A program made the translations under genes and the position numbers. Positions 49,844 to 59,704 of a DNA stretch of 64,000 nt are shown piece after piece. Each line of letters opens with the position of its first letter. Positions within the stretch are counted from its first letter, which is position 1. This stretch comes from SKKY01 sp965228015 (lineage in GTDB: Bacteria; Bacillota; Peptococcia; Peptococcales; SKKY01): contig OZ245787.1 in NCBI GenBank assembly GCA_965228015.1, positions 682,001 to 746,000 on the forward strand, in the 5' to 3' direction. Under the pieces are notes generated by a model, which was not told the origin of the DNA, made no database searches, and saw only the letters and a program-made list of their open reading frames with translations.

Positions 49844-51284
49844 TCAACAGAATTTCCACTGGTAACTCTTTTTTATTGAGCTTCCATCCTTTTCAAAAAG
49901 TAATTCCGGATAAAGAAACTTTATTATCCTGCTACTTGCCTCAGAAATATTATATTTGTATGGCTCAACCTGAACATACTTTGCTTCATGTCCTGGCATT
50001 ATCAGCTTAATTTCACCTTCAGCTTCTTCCTTTACTTCATAGGCAGATAAGTAAGAAAAGATTTCCAAAAAATTTTTATGAGGCGCCCTGGCTAGAATAT
50101 ATTTTCCTGCAACTTCCCCTGATGAAGGAAGAATCAGAGAAGGTTTGCTTTTCATTTCAATTTCTCCAAAAATTAGTTCATGTAGTTCGTAAATAAGATC
50201 TGACTCTTCCCCGGAATTTGTTAATACAACCAACCCGGTTCTAATTTCAGGAGAAACAGCAAAATAACTTGTAAATCCTGCTGTATTCCCACCATGCCCA
50301 AAAGATTTTATTTTTCCTCCAAATTCCCAAAAACCACGTGCAACAGAAGTATCAATTTTTTCTGGTGAATAACTTTTTTCAAAAAGCTCTTCAAAAGCTT
50401 CTTTAGTATCAAAAAGAGGCCTTTCTTCTGGTTTTTCCGGAGTTAAGGTAATTGCAAACTTTGCTAATGCCATTATAGTTCCATCAGCAGCCCCTGAGGG
50501 ATAGCCGGGAATATATACCCACCCTTTATCCAGAAATATCCCATCTGCTTGAGAAATATATCCCTTAGTTTTGTTATTAATTAAAGTTGGATTATATTTA
50601 TACAAAGGATGACCTGCAATATTTTCCATTCCCACAGGGAAAAAGATATTTTTTCGTTCATAGTCAAAAAATCTTTCTCCGGAGATTTCATGAATAACAT
50701 AAGCAGCGAGAGTTGAACCATAATTCGAATAAGAAATAATTTCTCTTGGATTAAACACCTGATCAGGCTGAGATATCTGTACTGTTTCCTGAAGTTTTGG
50801 TAAACTCCCAAGATCTTTTTTTGCAAAATCAAATAAGGTATCTTCAAATCCTGCTGTATGGTTCATTGAATCCAGCATAGTGATTGAACTACTATAGTGT
50901 AAATTTCCCCTCACTTCCTCAGGAAGATATTTTTCTATATTTTCATTAAGATCCAGTTTCCCAGATTCTTTTAGCTGCATAGCACTTACCCAAACGAATA
51001 GCTTATTAACAGATCCGTATTCAAAAACAGTTTTATCTGGAATTACAGGTATTTTATTCTTAATATCTGCAAAACCATATCCTTTTGAAAAAATACTTCT
51101 CCATCTTTTACTATAGCAATAGAAGCTCCGGGAACTGAAATTCCAATATATTTATTCATAATTAAATCTGCTTCTTTTTCTAAATGATCTTTATTATCTA
51201 AATCAAAAGCTAAAGCAGAAATAAAAAAGTCACTGAAAGCAATAATATTCCAGTAACTTTGATAATTTTATTAAAAGTTTTCAT
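49844..51284 (-). pseudogene. Serine beta-lactamase-fold hydrolase (class C-like), frameshifted
   Basis: Secreted serine hydrolase of the class C beta-lactamase/DD-peptidase fold. An N-terminal signal peptide begins at the ATG at 51284 with an AGGAG site (KTFNKIIKVTGILLLSVTF). Catalytic residues are intact: SVNK (SxxK) in FEYGSVNKLFVW, YSN in IISYSNYGS, and HGG in KSFGHGGNTAGF. Two losses in T runs, near 51232 and near 51090, move the signal peptide and first strand out of frame, so the long clean part runs only from 50980. Natural substrate unknown; many such proteins are esterases or cell-wall enzymes rather than antibiotic hydrolases. Confidence 0.87.
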
Positions 51285-51626
51285 AATATATACTCCTATC
51301 CCTTATTTTATATAATGATATCTTATTTTTTTATAAAAAAGGGAATAAAAAAAGGTTCTACAATAAATGTTGGGGTGGTAAAAACCATTCTGACATTTTT
51401 TGCGAAAAAATATAGAGCATTGGGTAAATCCATATTAGAGAACACCCGCTGTAATCTAAGGAGGAATTTACTTATGCTCTATATAACTATTATATTAAAA
51501 AATTAATTGGTTTTAAAGGGATAATTTTAGAACAATTAGAAACTTCTTCTGATTCAATGTCCTTTTCTTTTTCTCTGGAGATTAAAACTCACAATTGCCC
51601 CAAATGCCATCAACAAACCAGTAAAG

Positions 51627-52880
51627 TGTAATGGTATAGTCTTATTGTAACACCTAGTACGGATAATATATAATAAACCCGAACTAGGAGGATTACAAAA
51701 TGAGCAAACGTTACGATTTAGAATTCAAGAAGGAGGTTGTACGTGAATATCTAAAAAGCAAAAGCCTTGGTGATCTTTTTGCAACCTACGGTGTATCAAA
51801 ATCAACAATGTCCGGATGGATAAAAAAATACAGCGAAGAATGTCATTACACAAAACCACAAAATAAAGAAAATGCAATATCACCAGAGAAATATAGAGCG
51901 CTTAACAAGAAGCTTATGGAACTTTAAAAGGAAAATGACTTCCTAAAAAAGTAGCGGCATTCTTCGCAAAGGAAATCGATTAGTGGTATATCGGTTCATT
52001 GATGCCTATAAACTTGAGTTTGGATTGTGCTGGTTATGCCGCAAGTTCAACCTCTCTCCGAATATGTACTACAATTACTTAAAGAACAGAAAATCCACGT
52101 ATCGTGAGGGAAAGGCTAAAGTTCAAGAAAACATAAAAAGTATTTATTACAATAATGGACGCATTATCGGCCATAGGTGGATGGTCACTTTTCTTGCAAG
52201 GCAAAATATATTTATTAGTAAGACAACAACACATAAGTATATGAACAAGGAATTAAACCTGCATGCAATCACTGTAAGAAAAAGGCCCAAATATGTAAAA
52301 GGTGAAAAGAACAAAGTATTTCCCAATATTCTTAATCAAAATTTCTCTGTCACAGAAAGAAATAAAGTATGGTGTACTGATTTCACCTATATAAGATTAA
52401 CAAACGGTAAAATGCGTTATAATTGTACTATTATAGATTTAGCAAAAAGGGAAGCGATAGCAACGGTTAACTCAAAATGAATCAACTCAGATCTGGCAAT
52501 AGAAACCTTGTCTAAAGCTCTTGAAAGAGAGAGCCCAGATGAAGGGTTAGTCTTACATTCAGATCAGGGGGTACAGTTCACCTCATGGGCTTTCGTAGAG
52601 TACTGCAAAAGCCAAGGAATAAGGCAAAGCATGAGTAAAACAGGTTGCCCATATGATAACGCTCCAATGGAGAGATTTTATAAATCACTTAAGTCAGAGC
52701 TTATTTACTACCAAAAATTTGAAACCGACCTACAATTAGATGAAACTATCAATAAATATGTTTATGTGTGGTACAACCACATTCGACCTCATTCATACAA
52801 TGGAGGGCTGACTCCATTTGAAGCACGAAATATAAACTGATTTTCCGTACTTAGTGTTACAAAGATGCTTGACCATTACA
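51627..52880 (+). mobile_element. IS3-A element, copy 3 (1254 bp) nested in ISL3-like remnant
   Basis: Full-length copy with TGTAATGG and CCATTACA ends, the same length as copy 1. The flanking bases (AAG left, ATT right) do not form a duplication, consistent with a deletion after insertion. Confidence 0.92.
51700..52840 (+). pseudogene. IS3-A transposase OrfA/OrfB, copy 3
   Basis: OrfA 51700-51927 ends at the shared TAA. An A6G run lies at about 51944-51950. OrfB starts in the third frame at about 51983 (VYRFIDAYKLEFGL), stops at the shared TGA (52478-52480), and resumes in frame to 52840 with the intact HSDQGVQFTS and ERFYKSLKSE motifs. It is the least damaged of the three copies. Confidence 0.88.
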
Positions 52881-53097
52881 ATTCTTAATTCATTTACTTG
52901 CACTTATACTAACGAATATACAGAAGGAGTTAACAACAAAATTAAGGTTTTAAAAAGAAATGCTTATGGTGTAAGAAATTTTTGGAGATTCGAAAACAGA
53001 ATAATGCACGTAATGAACTAAAAACAATTTAAAAAAGTACCGCATTTTTCAATGCGGTACTCATGGAATCTAATCTAATTGGGTTACCCCAACATTT

Positions 53098-53666
53098 GAC
53101 AAAGAACCTATTAAAGTTCCGGAAGTAGATATTTTTCTGGCCGCAATATTTTCAGGGATACTTGTAGGAGCAAGTTCGGGAATAATAATAAAGTTTGGGG
53201 GTTCCAGCGGGGGATCAGACATAATTTCACTTATTTTGAAAAAGAAAAAAGATTTTTCTGTAGGGTCAGTAGCCTTTGCTTTGAATGCAATAACAATATT
53301 AATATCTATTTTCTTTTTTCCAATTAAAATAGCTCTTTATACCCTGGTTGGAATGTGGGTAACTGGTAAAACTGTTAATTTTATTTTAGATGGACTTACA
53401 AAAACAAAGCAGTTACCATTATAACAAGCCGGAGAGATGATGTTTCTTTTTATATAATAAATGAACTAAACAGAGGCTCTACTATATTTAATGCTTATGG
53501 GGGATTTTCAAAACAAGATAAAACTGTAATAACCTGCGTTATAAACAACTACGAATTTGCCAGACTTAGAAATGAGATTGGGAATATTGATCCTGATGCT
53601 TTTATGTATGTTAGTGATGCGGTAGCTGTTGCGGGCAGAGGCTTTAAAAAAAGTACAGTATACTGA
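53098..53666 (+). pseudogene. YitT/DUF2179 family membrane protein, N-terminus lost and frameshifted
   Basis: C-terminal two thirds of a YitT-family membrane protein. The sequence starts directly at the IS boundary (FDKEPIKVPEVDIFLAAIF). It includes GGSSGGSDIISLILKKKK, the family's glycine-rich loop, and helices to about 53420. A one-base shift near 53412 leads to the DUF2179 domain (AVTIITSRRDDVSFYIINEL, GRGFKKSTVY) ending at 53666. The expected N-terminal helices are not found on the other side of the IS, where the beta-lactamase-fold gene begins, so they were removed by rearrangement. Function of the family is unknown. Confidence 0.83.
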
Positions 53667-53686
53667 TTATTTCAGTATACTGTACT
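53651..53686. terminator. Bidirectional terminator overlapping both stop codons
   Basis: AAGTACAGTATACTGA and its exact reverse complement form a 16-bp stem with a 4-base loop, flanked by A and T runs. The stops of yitT (TGA, 53664-53666) and nfo (53672-53674) both lie in the hairpin. Confidence 0.9.
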
Positions 53687-54514
53687 TTTTTTCAATAATT
53701 CTATTTCTTTTTTATATCCATCCAGCTCATTTGGTGTTTCAAGATTAAAAATAAGGTCTTTTAATAATGGATGATTAATAATATTTATAAAGGTGTCTAA
53801 ACCCAGGGTTCCCTCACCTAATACTTCATGTCTGTCTTTTTTTGAGGCAAAGGGGACTTTACTGTCATTAATGTGAATTCCTTTCAATTTTTCCAAGCCA
53901 ATAATATTATCAAATTCCAAAAGAACTCCCTGAAGGTCATTTTTTATATCATATCCCGCCGAATAAAGATGACAGGTATCAAGGCATACTCCAATCCCTT
54001 TATTATTCTTTATCCCCTGGATTATATTATTTAATTCTTCAAAAGAACCTCCGATTTCCGCCCCTTTTCCAGACATTCCTTCCAGCAAAATAATAGTTTC
54101 ATTTTCCTGAGTAATTACTTCATTCAAAGCATCAATTATAAATTTTGTGCCTTTTTCTGTCCCCTGTCCCACATGACTTCCTGGATGAAAAACCAAATAG
54201 GATTCTGGCAATTTACTAATCTTAAGTAAATCTTCTTTTAACACATTTTTTGCAAAAATTCTGACGTCTTCCTTATCTGAAGATAAATTCATAGTATAAG
54301 GAGCATGGGCAAATAGAGGATAGAACTTATTTTCATTATAAATCCTTTTAAAATCCTCCAGGTCTTTAACATTCAATTCTTTTGAACTTCCCCCTCTGGG
54401 ATTTCTTGTAAAGTACTGAAAGGTATTACCCCCAGCCCATAAAGCATCTTCAACAGCTTTTTTATATCCTCCTGCAATAGAAACATAGCAACCGATTTTA
54501 AATATTTTTTTCAT
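53672..54514 (-). CDS. nfo: Endonuclease IV
   Basis: AP endonuclease of 280 residues with a TIM barrel and trinuclear zinc centre, for base-excision repair. Zinc ligands are present: FAHAPYTMNL (His), VFHPGSH (His), LLEGMSG (Glu), CLDTCHLYSAGYD (Asp, His), IHINDSK (His), DRHEVLGEG (Asp, His) and NLETP (Glu). The N-terminal GxHVS motif reads GCYVSIAGG, with His replaced by Tyr, a single-transition change; this residue is not a zinc ligand. Intact frame. Confidence 0.95.
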   Translation of the reverse strand: MKKIFKIGCYVSIAGGYKKAVEDALWAGGNTFQYFTRNPRGGSSKELNVKDLEDFKRIYNENKFYPLFAHAPYTMNLSSDKEDVRIFAKNVLKEDLLKISKLPESYLVFHPGSHVGQGTEKGTKFIIDALNEVITQENETIILLEGMSGKGAEIGGSFEELNNIIQGIKNNKGIGVCLDTCHLYSAGYDIKNDLQGVLLEFDNIIGLEKLKGIHINDSKVPFASKKDRHEVLGEGTLGLDTFINIINHPLLKDLIFNLETPNELDGYKKEIELLKKSTVY

Positions 54515-54581
54515 TCCTTTTCTTTTGTATATCTTTTATTATACATCATTTGATATAGTATATTCAGAGGTGAAGTTTACT

Positions 54582-56355
54582 ATGAAAACAGTTTACGGAA
54601 ATATTGATGGCTTGAATAAAACAATAATTGAAGTTCTTGAAGAAATATATGATTTTAAAATTCCACGAAATCAAGTTGGAAGTAATGAACTTTTTAAAGC
54701 TTTAATTGAAATAAGTAAAAAAATAAATAAAGAGCTTGCTGTGTATATAAACAGAAGCGGCAGTATAAAACTAGTTTCTGTTGGAACAAAATATAATGCC
54801 TCCCTTCCCTTTCAAACAGAAAGAAGAAGTGAAAGCAGTCTTGCAAAACTTGGATGTATTCATACTCATCCGAGAGAAAGCTCATTGTTAAGCTCAGATG
54901 ATTATTCTTTACTGGCAAATTTCAAACTTGACTATGTTTGTGCTATTGTTGAAGATAACCATAAAATTAAGGCTTCCCTGGTAATAATCGAAGATCCGGA
55001 TAATACAATAAATGAATTTATGGATTTTAAAGAAATGGATGAAGATAAGCTCCTTAATTTAAAATATCTGGATATACTTACAGAAATTGAAAAGAAAACA
55101 AAAAATTACTTCCTAAAGATGAGGCTGCAGCAAAAGAGAGAGCTGTATTATACATTTCTTACAGCAATATTTCACCGGAAGATTTGGAAGAGCAAAGGCA
55201 AGAGTTTAATAAGCTTGCAACATCAGCTGGTTTGGAAGTTTTGGAAATTTTTACGCAAAACATTAAGGGATCCAGAAATATAATTGGAAAAGGTAAAATC
55301 GAAGAGCTATTTTCTTTTATTAACCAAAATAATGCTGATTGTTTGCTAATCGATTCTCCTGTTTCCCCATCTTTAGAAAAAATGCTTTCAGAAAGCCTTA
55401 ATGTGAAGATAATTGACAGAACAAATCTGATTCTGGATATTTTTGCTCAAAGAGCAAAAAGCAATGAAGGTAAACTTCAAGTAGAATTGGCTCAGTTAAA
55501 ATATCTTTTGCCAAGAATTATGGGACAGGGTCTTGCATTATCAAGATTAGGTGGTGTGTTGGGACCAGAGGCCCCGGGGAAACAAAGCTTGAAACTGACA
55601 GAAGGCACATACGAAGAAGAATTGAAAGTCTGGAAAATCAACTTAAATCTGTAAAGCAGAGAAGAGGTATACAAAAACAAAACTGCATAAAAAAAGAACT
55701 TCCCCTTGTTTCCCTTGTAGAATATACAAATTCCGGGAAGTCCACTTTACTGAATACTCTGAGCAAGGATAACATCTTTGCAGAAGATCTGCTTTTTGCA
55801 ACTCTGGATACAACAACCAGAGCTATAACCTTTGAAGAATCTGGAAATAAAGTTCTTCTAACTGACACCGTTGGTTTTATCAGCAACATCCCTCACCAGC
55901 TAACTTCTGCTTTTAAGTCAACTTTAGAAGAGGTTGTAGAAGCAGACCTTCTTCTCTATGTTGTTGATATTGGTAATCCTAACTGGCAGAATCAAATAAA
56001 TGTAGTAAATAAGGTTTTAGAGGAACTGAATGCCCTGGATAAGAATATGATTTATGTTTTTAATAAGATTGATGCCGCAGACAAAGAAAACCTTCATCTT
56101 TCCCCAGACAGGGATTTTTACATTATTTCTGCTAAAACTGATGAAGGTATAAACGAACTTCTGGAAGGAATTGAAAGGCTTTCCTTTAATACAAAAATAA
56201 TTAATATTTTGATACCTTATCAGAACTCAAAAGCTCTTTCACTTGCCCATCAAAACGGCGAAATTTTAAAGACTGAGCATCTTGAAGAGGGCACTTCTTT
56301 TACTTTGAAAATCAGTCAAAACAAAGCATCATTGTTTTCAAAATACCTAAAATAA
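54582..56355 (+). pseudogene. hflX: GTPase HflX with N-terminal JAMM-like extension, frameshifted
   Basis: Ribosome-associated GTPase HflX of about 590 codons. The first about 200 residues contain HTHPRESSLLSSDDYS, a JAMM/MPN-like motif seen in clostridial HflX. The HflX glycine-rich domain follows (RNIIGKGKIEELFSF, SRLGG, GTRGPGETKLETDRR). The GTPase domain has EYTNSGKST (G1), DTVGFI (G3) and NKID (G4). The first Gly of G1 is Glu. One-base shifts near 55105 and 55555 break the frame. Start ATG at 54582 follows AGGTG. Likely role is splitting or rescuing ribosomes under stress, as for HflX generally. Confidence 0.9.
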
Positions 56356-56356
56356 T

Positions 56357-56612
56357 TTATCCCCCGTGAACTAACTTTGTTACTATCTTAGGCTGATCCA
56401 ATTCAATTGTAATTGGAGTCAGCCTTTTTATTTCTTCAAGATCCCAGTTTTCTTCTTTTAAAAACATTTCATAAGCTTCCTCAATGTTATTGGCAAGTAC
56501 AAGAATCTCTGCATACATATAACCATTTTTATAAATATTAGGCTCATTAAACTGAGACCAGCTTGCCTTAAATTTATTATGTCTAAATGCAAAAATTTTT
56601 ATTTTTTATCAC
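56357..56612 (-). pseudogene. Small hypothetical protein, probably frameshifted
   Basis: Open frame of about 80 codons on the minus strand, ending at 56357, without a normal start. It contains FRHNKFKASWSQFNEPNIYK and ILVLANNIEEAYEMF. A GTG at 56612 in the end of the preceding gene would start it if one A were added to the A run near 56603. The protein pattern looks coding (amphipathic, conserved-looking aromatic residues), but I do not recognise it. Confidence 0.42.
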
Positions 56613-56790
56613 CTTTTCCCATTCCTTTGAAAATATAAAAAACATATTTGGTTAAAGCATAGGCTCCTAGAAAAGCCAAGGGAACAAATACAAAATTACT
56701 GGACATAAATCCTGGTCTCTCAACAACCATTCCCGTAATAATAAAGTTTACAGATAAAATAATAAAGGTTAATAATTCAGTTTTTCTCAT
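56599..56790 (-). CDS. Small two-helix membrane protein
   Basis: Protein of 63 residues with two membrane helices (about 6-22 and 31-51) and a lysine-rich tail ending KGMGKGDKK. The ATG at 56790 follows a strong GGAGG and is preferred over an upstream in-frame start nine codons earlier. Family not recognised. Followed by a probable overlapping small gene. Confidence 0.6.
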   Translation of the reverse strand: MRKTELLTFIILSVNFIITGMVVERPGFMSSNFVFVPLAFLGAYALTKYVFYIFKGMGKGDKK

Positions 56791-56924
56791 AACCCACCTC
56801 CAGTTTTTACTTACCACTTTTTACTCATTATTAATATATAATTAATTAAATATTCTTTACTATTTTGTGACCTTTATCATATAATAAGATTGATAAACTT
56901 TTAACAAGAGAAAGGAATTTTTAC

Positions 56925-57914
56925 TTGACTAACAATTTAAACAATTTAGAATCAGAGCTTAAAAAACAGAAAACTATAAACTACCTTATCGGAGAAATTA
57001 TAAAATATGCAACAAATCTTGAACCCCTTGATGATTCCATGGAAAAAATGGCTGATATGCTTACGGGGATTCTTGGTTTGTCTACTATTACAGTAAAATT
57101 TAATGATTCAGTTAATGACAAGGCTTATTGCAGAAGCATTGAAAACGGAGGGATTACTTCTGTCTGCTCCTGTGGAAACGAAAACAATGATTTAGAGCCA
57201 ATGAAGGTTCATGTTTCTGAAAACGGCTCTACTATAATGGTCCCTCTTATTGATCATAAAAACAACAGTAATATTGGATATGTCTTTGCCCGAAGCAATA
57301 ATTCAGAGTTTTTTGATTCCTCAATACTTTCATTTTTTGAAATTCTGGCAATACAGATTCCAATTATTGTATCGAATGCTCTTTTATTTAAAAAAATGAA
57401 ATATGCTTCTATTAAGGATATATTAACAAACAGTTTTAACAGAAAGCATCTAAACAGAACTTTCTTTAAAATAGCAAAAGAAAACCTGCCAACTTCCCTT
57501 GCCTTTTTCGATTTAGATAACTTTAAATTTGTTAATGATACCTTTGGCCACTCTTTTGGAGATAGAATCTTATTAGATGTTTCTGAAATAGCCCTTTCAT
57601 ACTGTGCAAAAAATAACGGAGAACTTTTTCGCTATGGAGGAGATGAATTTATTATGCTTTTTTATGAATGTCCCTTAGAAAAAGCAAAAGAAATCCTCGA
57701 AGAATTAAGGATAGATGTAATGATACACCTTTCATCAAATCTTGAGTTGGATATCAAGCAAACTATTTCAATTGGACTCTCTAATTATCCTGAAACTGTT
57801 GATGACCCCGAAGATCTTTTGGATGCAGCTGACTCGGCTCTTATAAGAGGAAAGCTTAAACAAAAAAATAAATTATATATTGGTTATGAAAAAAGCACTG
57901 GGAGCCAGAATTAA
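56925..57914 (+). CDS. GAF-GGDEF diguanylate cyclase
   Basis: Cytoplasmic protein of 329 residues. A coiled-coil start and GAF-like sensory domain (about residues 1-155) precede a GGDEF domain (about 160-325). The active-site motif is RYGGDEFIML, with the substrate-binding FFDLDNFKFVNDTFGHSFGD read in two parts, so c-di-GMP synthesis is expected. The GAF part has CSCG, a possible ligand or redox site. TTG start at 56925 with GAAAGGAA upstream. No EAL or HD-GYP partner is in the window. Intact. Confidence 0.92.
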   Translation: MTNNLNNLESELKKQKTINYLIGEIIKYATNLEPLDDSMEKMADMLTGILGLSTITVKFNDSVNDKAYCRSIENGGITSVCSCGNENNDLEPMKVHVSENGSTIMVPLIDHKNNSNIGYVFARSNNSEFFDSSILSFFEILAIQIPIIVSNALLFKKMKYASIKDILTNSFNRKHLNRTFFKIAKENLPTSLAFFDLDNFKFVNDTFGHSFGDRILLDVSEIALSYCAKNNGELFRYGGDEFIMLFYECPLEKAKEILEELRIDVMIHLSSNLELDIKQTISIGLSNYPETVDDPEDLLDAADSALIRGKLKQKNKLYIGYEKSTGSQN

Positions 57915-57941
57915 AAACTGACCTCCAGTGCTTAACTTTTT
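57893..57941. terminator. Bidirectional terminator between GGDEF gene and glnS
   Basis: AAGCACTGGGAG pairs with CTCCAGTGCTT (one bulge) across about 18 bases, with A-rich and T5 flanks. It overlaps the ends of both convergent genes. Confidence 0.78.
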
Positions 57942-59601
57942 AGCTCTCTTTTCTCCAGGAGTCCTTAAGGGATACAATCCGGTTAAAAACAACTTTTTCC
58001 TCAGAAGAAAGTTTTTCATCGAGACAAAAGTATCCTTGTCTAAAAAACTGAAATCTGTCTAAAGGAAGTGCTTTTAGCAAAGATCTCTCTACTAAAGCTT
58101 CCTTAATAATTAAAGAATCTTTATTGATACTTTGAAGGAAATCATCACAATCATCTGAATCAATAAGATAATCCAGGATTCTTACCTCTGCCTCAACCAT
58201 ATCTGCAGCAGAAACCCAGTGAAGAGTACCTTTTACTTTTTTACCACTGGTATCTTCCTCGCTTTTTGTACTTGGGTTATAGGTACAGTGAATCTCTATA
58301 ATATTTCCGCTTTTGTCTTTTTTCACATCTTCACATTTAATAATATAGGCGTGTTTAAGTCGAACTTCCTGCCCTGGGGCAAGACGGAAATATTTTTTTG
58401 CTGGAAATTCCATAAAATCTTCTTTTTCAATATATATTTCTTTTGAAAACAGTATTTCCCGGCTACCTGCCTGATCATCATTTGGATTATTTTCTGCTTT
58501 TAATACCTCTGTTTTATCCTCTGGATAATTCGTAATTATTACTTTCACCGGATCTATTACTGCCATTCTTCTTAATGCTATATCATTCAAATCTCTTCTT
58601 ATAAAAAATTCAAACATTGCGGAGTCAACCATACTGTTTGCCTTAGCAACACTAATTTCGTCACAAAAATCCTTAATTGCCTTTGGAGTGATACCTCTTC
58701 TTCTTAAGCCTGAAATAGTAGGCATTCTAGGGTCGTCCCATCCATCAACAATATTTTCATCGACTAATCTTTTTAAATATCTCTTACTCATTACTGTATT
58801 TGTTAGATTTAATCTGGTGAACTCAATCTGCCTTGGTTTACAAGGAGTCTGTGCCTTTTCTATTACCCAGTCATAAAGGGGTCTGTGATCTTCAAACTCA
58901 AGGGTACAAATTGAATGAGTTATTCCTTCAAGTGCATCTGAAACAGGATGAGCAAAATCATACATTGGATATATACACCATTCATCTCCGGTTCTGTGAT
59001 GTGTTGCCCTTAAAATTCTATATAGGATTGGATCTCTCATGTTAATATTAGAACTTGACATATATATTTTTGCGCGAAGTACTTTTTCCCCATCTTTATA
59101 AGCACCTTCCCGCATTTCTTTGAAAAGTCTAAGGTTCTCTTCAATGCTGCGGTCTCTGTAAGGACTGTTTTTACCTGGTTCCTTTAAAGTTCCTCTATAC
59201 TCCCTAATTTCTTCAGGAGTCAAATCATCCACATAAGCATTCCCTGTTTCAATAAGTTTTACCGCATATTCGTACATTTTTTCAAAGAAATCTGAAGCAA
59301 AAAACTCCTTGTCTCCCCAGTCAAAACCCAGCCACTTAACATCTTCTTTAATAGCATGAACATACTCATCCTCTTCTTTTATAGGATTAGTATCATCAAA
59401 ACGGAGATTACATATCCCCTTATATTTTTGTGCAGTGCTAAAATTAAGAATAATTGATTTCGCATGTCCAATATGTAAATATCCATTTGGTTCCGGAGGA
59501 AACCTGGTATGTACCTTTTTATATTTCCCTTCTTGCAGATCTTTATTAATTTGCACCTCTATAAAATTAGAAGCACTGTTTTCATTGAATTGATTTGACA
59601 C
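57940..59601 (-). CDS. glnS: Glutaminyl-tRNA synthetase
   Basis: Class I aminoacyl-tRNA synthetase of 553 residues that charges tRNA-Gln. The HIGH motif is in PPEPNGYLHIGHAKS (about residues 34-48) and the KMSKS equivalent is VMSKRYLKRL (about 268-277). The C-terminal anticodon-binding beta-barrels are present (SKEIYIEKEDFMEFPAKKYF region). Many Firmicutes lack this enzyme and use the amidotransferase route, so its presence here is informative. Ends in TAA, showing UAA is a working terminator. Intact. Confidence 0.97.
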   Translation of the reverse strand: MSNQFNENSASNFIEVQINKDLQEGKYKKVHTRFPPEPNGYLHIGHAKSIILNFSTAQKYKGICNLRFDDTNPIKEEDEYVHAIKEDVKWLGFDWGDKEFFASDFFEKMYEYAVKLIETGNAYVDDLTPEEIREYRGTLKEPGKNSPYRDRSIEENLRLFKEMREGAYKDGEKVLRAKIYMSSSNINMRDPILYRILRATHHRTGDEWCIYPMYDFAHPVSDALEGITHSICTLEFEDHRPLYDWVIEKAQTPCKPRQIEFTRLNLTNTVMSKRYLKRLVDENIVDGWDDPRMPTISGLRRRGITPKAIKDFCDEISVAKANSMVDSAMFEFFIRRDLNDIALRRMAVIDPVKVIITNYPEDKTEVLKAENNPNDDQAGSREILFSKEIYIEKEDFMEFPAKKYFRLAPGQEVRLKHAYIIKCEDVKKDKSGNIIEIHCTYNPSTKSEEDTSGKKVKGTLHWVSAADMVEAEVRILDYLIDSDDCDDFLQSINKDSLIIKEALVERSLLKALPLDRFQFFRQGYFCLDEKLSSEEKVVFNRIVSLKDSWRKES

Positions 59602-59704
59602 AAAAAAACCTCCCCGTATAATCCTTCTTTGTACCTATATAATACTACTAGTATAATAAAATTTCACTATAATGGGTATAGTAATTTTTATCGGAGGTAA
59701 AAAT

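Larger units (their letters stand above)
51365..53097 (+). mobile_element. ISL3-like element remnant carrying nested IS3-A
   Basis: Inverted repeats AAATGTTGGGG (51365-51375) and CCCCAACATTT (53087-53097). Coding remains are a transposase N-terminus of about 60 codons (IKKLIGFKGIILEQLETSSD, then the zinc-type CPKCHQQTSK, up to 51626) and the last about 45 codons (YTEGVNNKIKVLKRNAYGVR, 52881-53020). The roughly 300 codons between are gone, replaced by IS3-A. No 8-bp target duplication surrounds it. Confidence 0.78.
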
